A stretch of DNA of 35,795 nt from assembly GCA_016179965.1 (NCBI GenBank), contig JACPCF010000063.1, positions 1 to 35,795 on the forward strand. Reading direction: 5' to 3'. Every line of letters starts with the position of its first letter. Position 1 is the first letter of the stretch. The notes under the pieces are model-generated. The model searched no databases. It was not told the origin of the DNA and saw nothing but the letters and a program-made list of their open reading frames with translations. This DNA comes from Candidatus Rokuibacteriota bacterium. Its GTDB lineage: Bacteria; Methylomirabilota; Methylomirabilia; Rokubacteriales; CSP1-6. A program made the translations under genes and the position numbers. Below are positions 34,587-35,795 of this stretch, one piece after another.

Positions 34587-35795
34587 TCAGTGCGCGGGGC
34601 GGGGGCGGGGAGGGAGGGCGAGAGCGAGGAGCGCCAGCGCCGCGCCGTTGAATGCCGCGCTCAAGAGGAACGCCCAGGTGTAAGCGCGGGTGGCGTCGTA
34701 GATCGCTCCTGCGAAGAGCGGGCCCCAGGCGGCCATGGACCCCGCTAGCGCGAAGAGGAACCCGACCAGGCTGCCCGCCTGCTCCCGCCCGAAAAAATCG
34801 CCCACGATCGCCGGGAAGAGCGTGGACACCGCGCCGTAGGAGAAGCCGAACCCCAGTGCCACGAGGTACAGCGACGGGAGCCCGCCGACGAGCGTGAAGC
34901 CCAGAAACGCGGCGGCCTGGAGGGCGATGACCAGCGAGAGGGCGGGCTTCCGGCCGATCCGGTCGGAGACCGCGCCCATGACGAGCCGGCCGACCACCGC
35001 CGCGATCCCCAGCGCGCTGAGGACCGTCGAGGCGACGAGCGGCGACATCCCGAGATCCCGCGCGAAGGGGACGATGTGGACCAGCGGGATGAAGACGGGG
35101 ATCCACGTCGCCGTGAAGATTCCGAAGATGAGCCAGAACGCCCCCGTCCGGATGGCCATGCGGAGCGGCCACTGGGTCTCCGCCGCCGCCTGGCCCGCCG
35201 CGGTCGCGAGACCGGGTCCGCCGTCGGGACTGAGCCCGAGCAGCTCGGGATCGCGCCGCATGACGGTCGCCACGAGATTCAGGATGAGAAAAATCCCCGC
35301 GCCGAAGAGCACGTAAGCCCAGCGCCAGCCCACGGCGCCAACCAGCGCCGCCGCCACCGGCGGCAGGGCGAAGGTGCCCAGGCTTCCCCCGCTCGAGGCC
35401 ACTCCCAGCGCGAGGCCCCGCTGCCGGACGAACCACTTGACCACCGTGGCGTTGCAGGGCACGTACGCCGTGCTCATGCCGAGGGCGGCGACGACGCCGT
35501 AAAAGAGGTAGGGATGCCAGAGCGCGCTGACCCGGCTCATGCCGGCGAGCCCGAGCCCGAGCACGGCGCCCCCGATCGCGATCACGACGCGCGGCCCCCA
35601 GAGATCCGTCAGGCGCCCCGCCGGGAGCCCGATCACGCAGTAGAGGAAGGCGTAGAGGGAGAAGATTCCGGAGAGGCTGGCCCGGCTCCACCCGAACTCG
35701 TCGAGGAGGGCCGAGAAGAACACTCCGAAGGCGTACTGGGTGCCGTAGGCCATGAACAGGACGGCGAACGCCCCGCCTACGACGACCCAGCCGTA
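34587..35795 (-). CDS. MFS transporter, N-terminus beyond window edge
   Basis: YGTQYAFGVFFSALLDEFGWSRASLSGIFSLY; GRLTDLWGPR; frame open to the window end. Confidence 0.9.
   Translation of the reverse strand, partial: YGWVVVGGAFAVLFMAYGTQYAFGVFFSALLDEFGWSRASLSGIFSLYAFLYCVIGLPAGRLTDLWGPRVVIAIGGAVLGLGLAGMSRVSALWHPYLFYGVVAALGMSTAYVPCNATVVKWFVRQRGLALGVASSGGSLGTFALPPVAAALVGAVGWRWAYVLFGAGIFLILNLVATVMRRDPELLGLSPDGGPGLATAAGQAAAETQWPLRMAIRTGAFWLIFGIFTATWIPVFIPLVHIVPFARDLGMSPLVASTVLSALGIAAVVGRLVMGAVSDRIGRKPALSLVIALQAAAFLGFTLVGGLPSLYLVALGFGFSYGAVSTLFPAIVGDFFGREQAGSLVGFLFALAGSMAAWGPLFAGAIYDATRAYTWAFLLSAAFNGAALALLALALPPRPRPAH

Noticed and set aside
33817-35691. 624-aa minus-strand ORF
   Set aside because: Alternative frame of the MFS and O-methyltransferase genes; Arg/Gly-rich artefact.

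Overview
GC-rich bacterial chromosomal window, about 36 kb, with about 40 supportable CDSs. Gene style resembles Candidatus Rokubacteria/Methylomirabilota, but that is a low-confidence inference. Contents: a long minus-strand run (M20 peptidase, purC, glutamine synthetase, lipobox methyltransferase, amidohydrolase, EamA transporter, CMD remnant, M20 peptidase); signalling genes (CheY-like receiver, receiver-adenylate cyclase, PilZ, GAF histidine kinase plus receiver); a MoxR/CoxE-type AAA+/VWA pair with an in-frame AbrB-PIN fusion between them; acyl-CoA/thiolase genes; and CMD, FAH, LLM, ADH and alpha/beta-hydrolase genes. The strongest non-obvious signal is at 19513..20040. The ORF track splits it in two, but it reads as one UGSC-type selenoprotein with an in-frame TGA (Sec96, motif U-G-S-C-T-T-C) followed by a perfect 10-bp stem-loop. 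A partner gene lies upstream and an internally deleted copy of that partner lies downstream. Other notable signals: an M48 protease broken at its third zinc-ligand region, two perfect DnaA boxes in an intergenic region, several TATACT -10 boxes only 7-10 nt from the start codon (leaderless transcription), shared palindromic repeats, and a decayed alpha/beta-hydrolase remnant. No rRNA, tRNA or CRISPR array was recognised.
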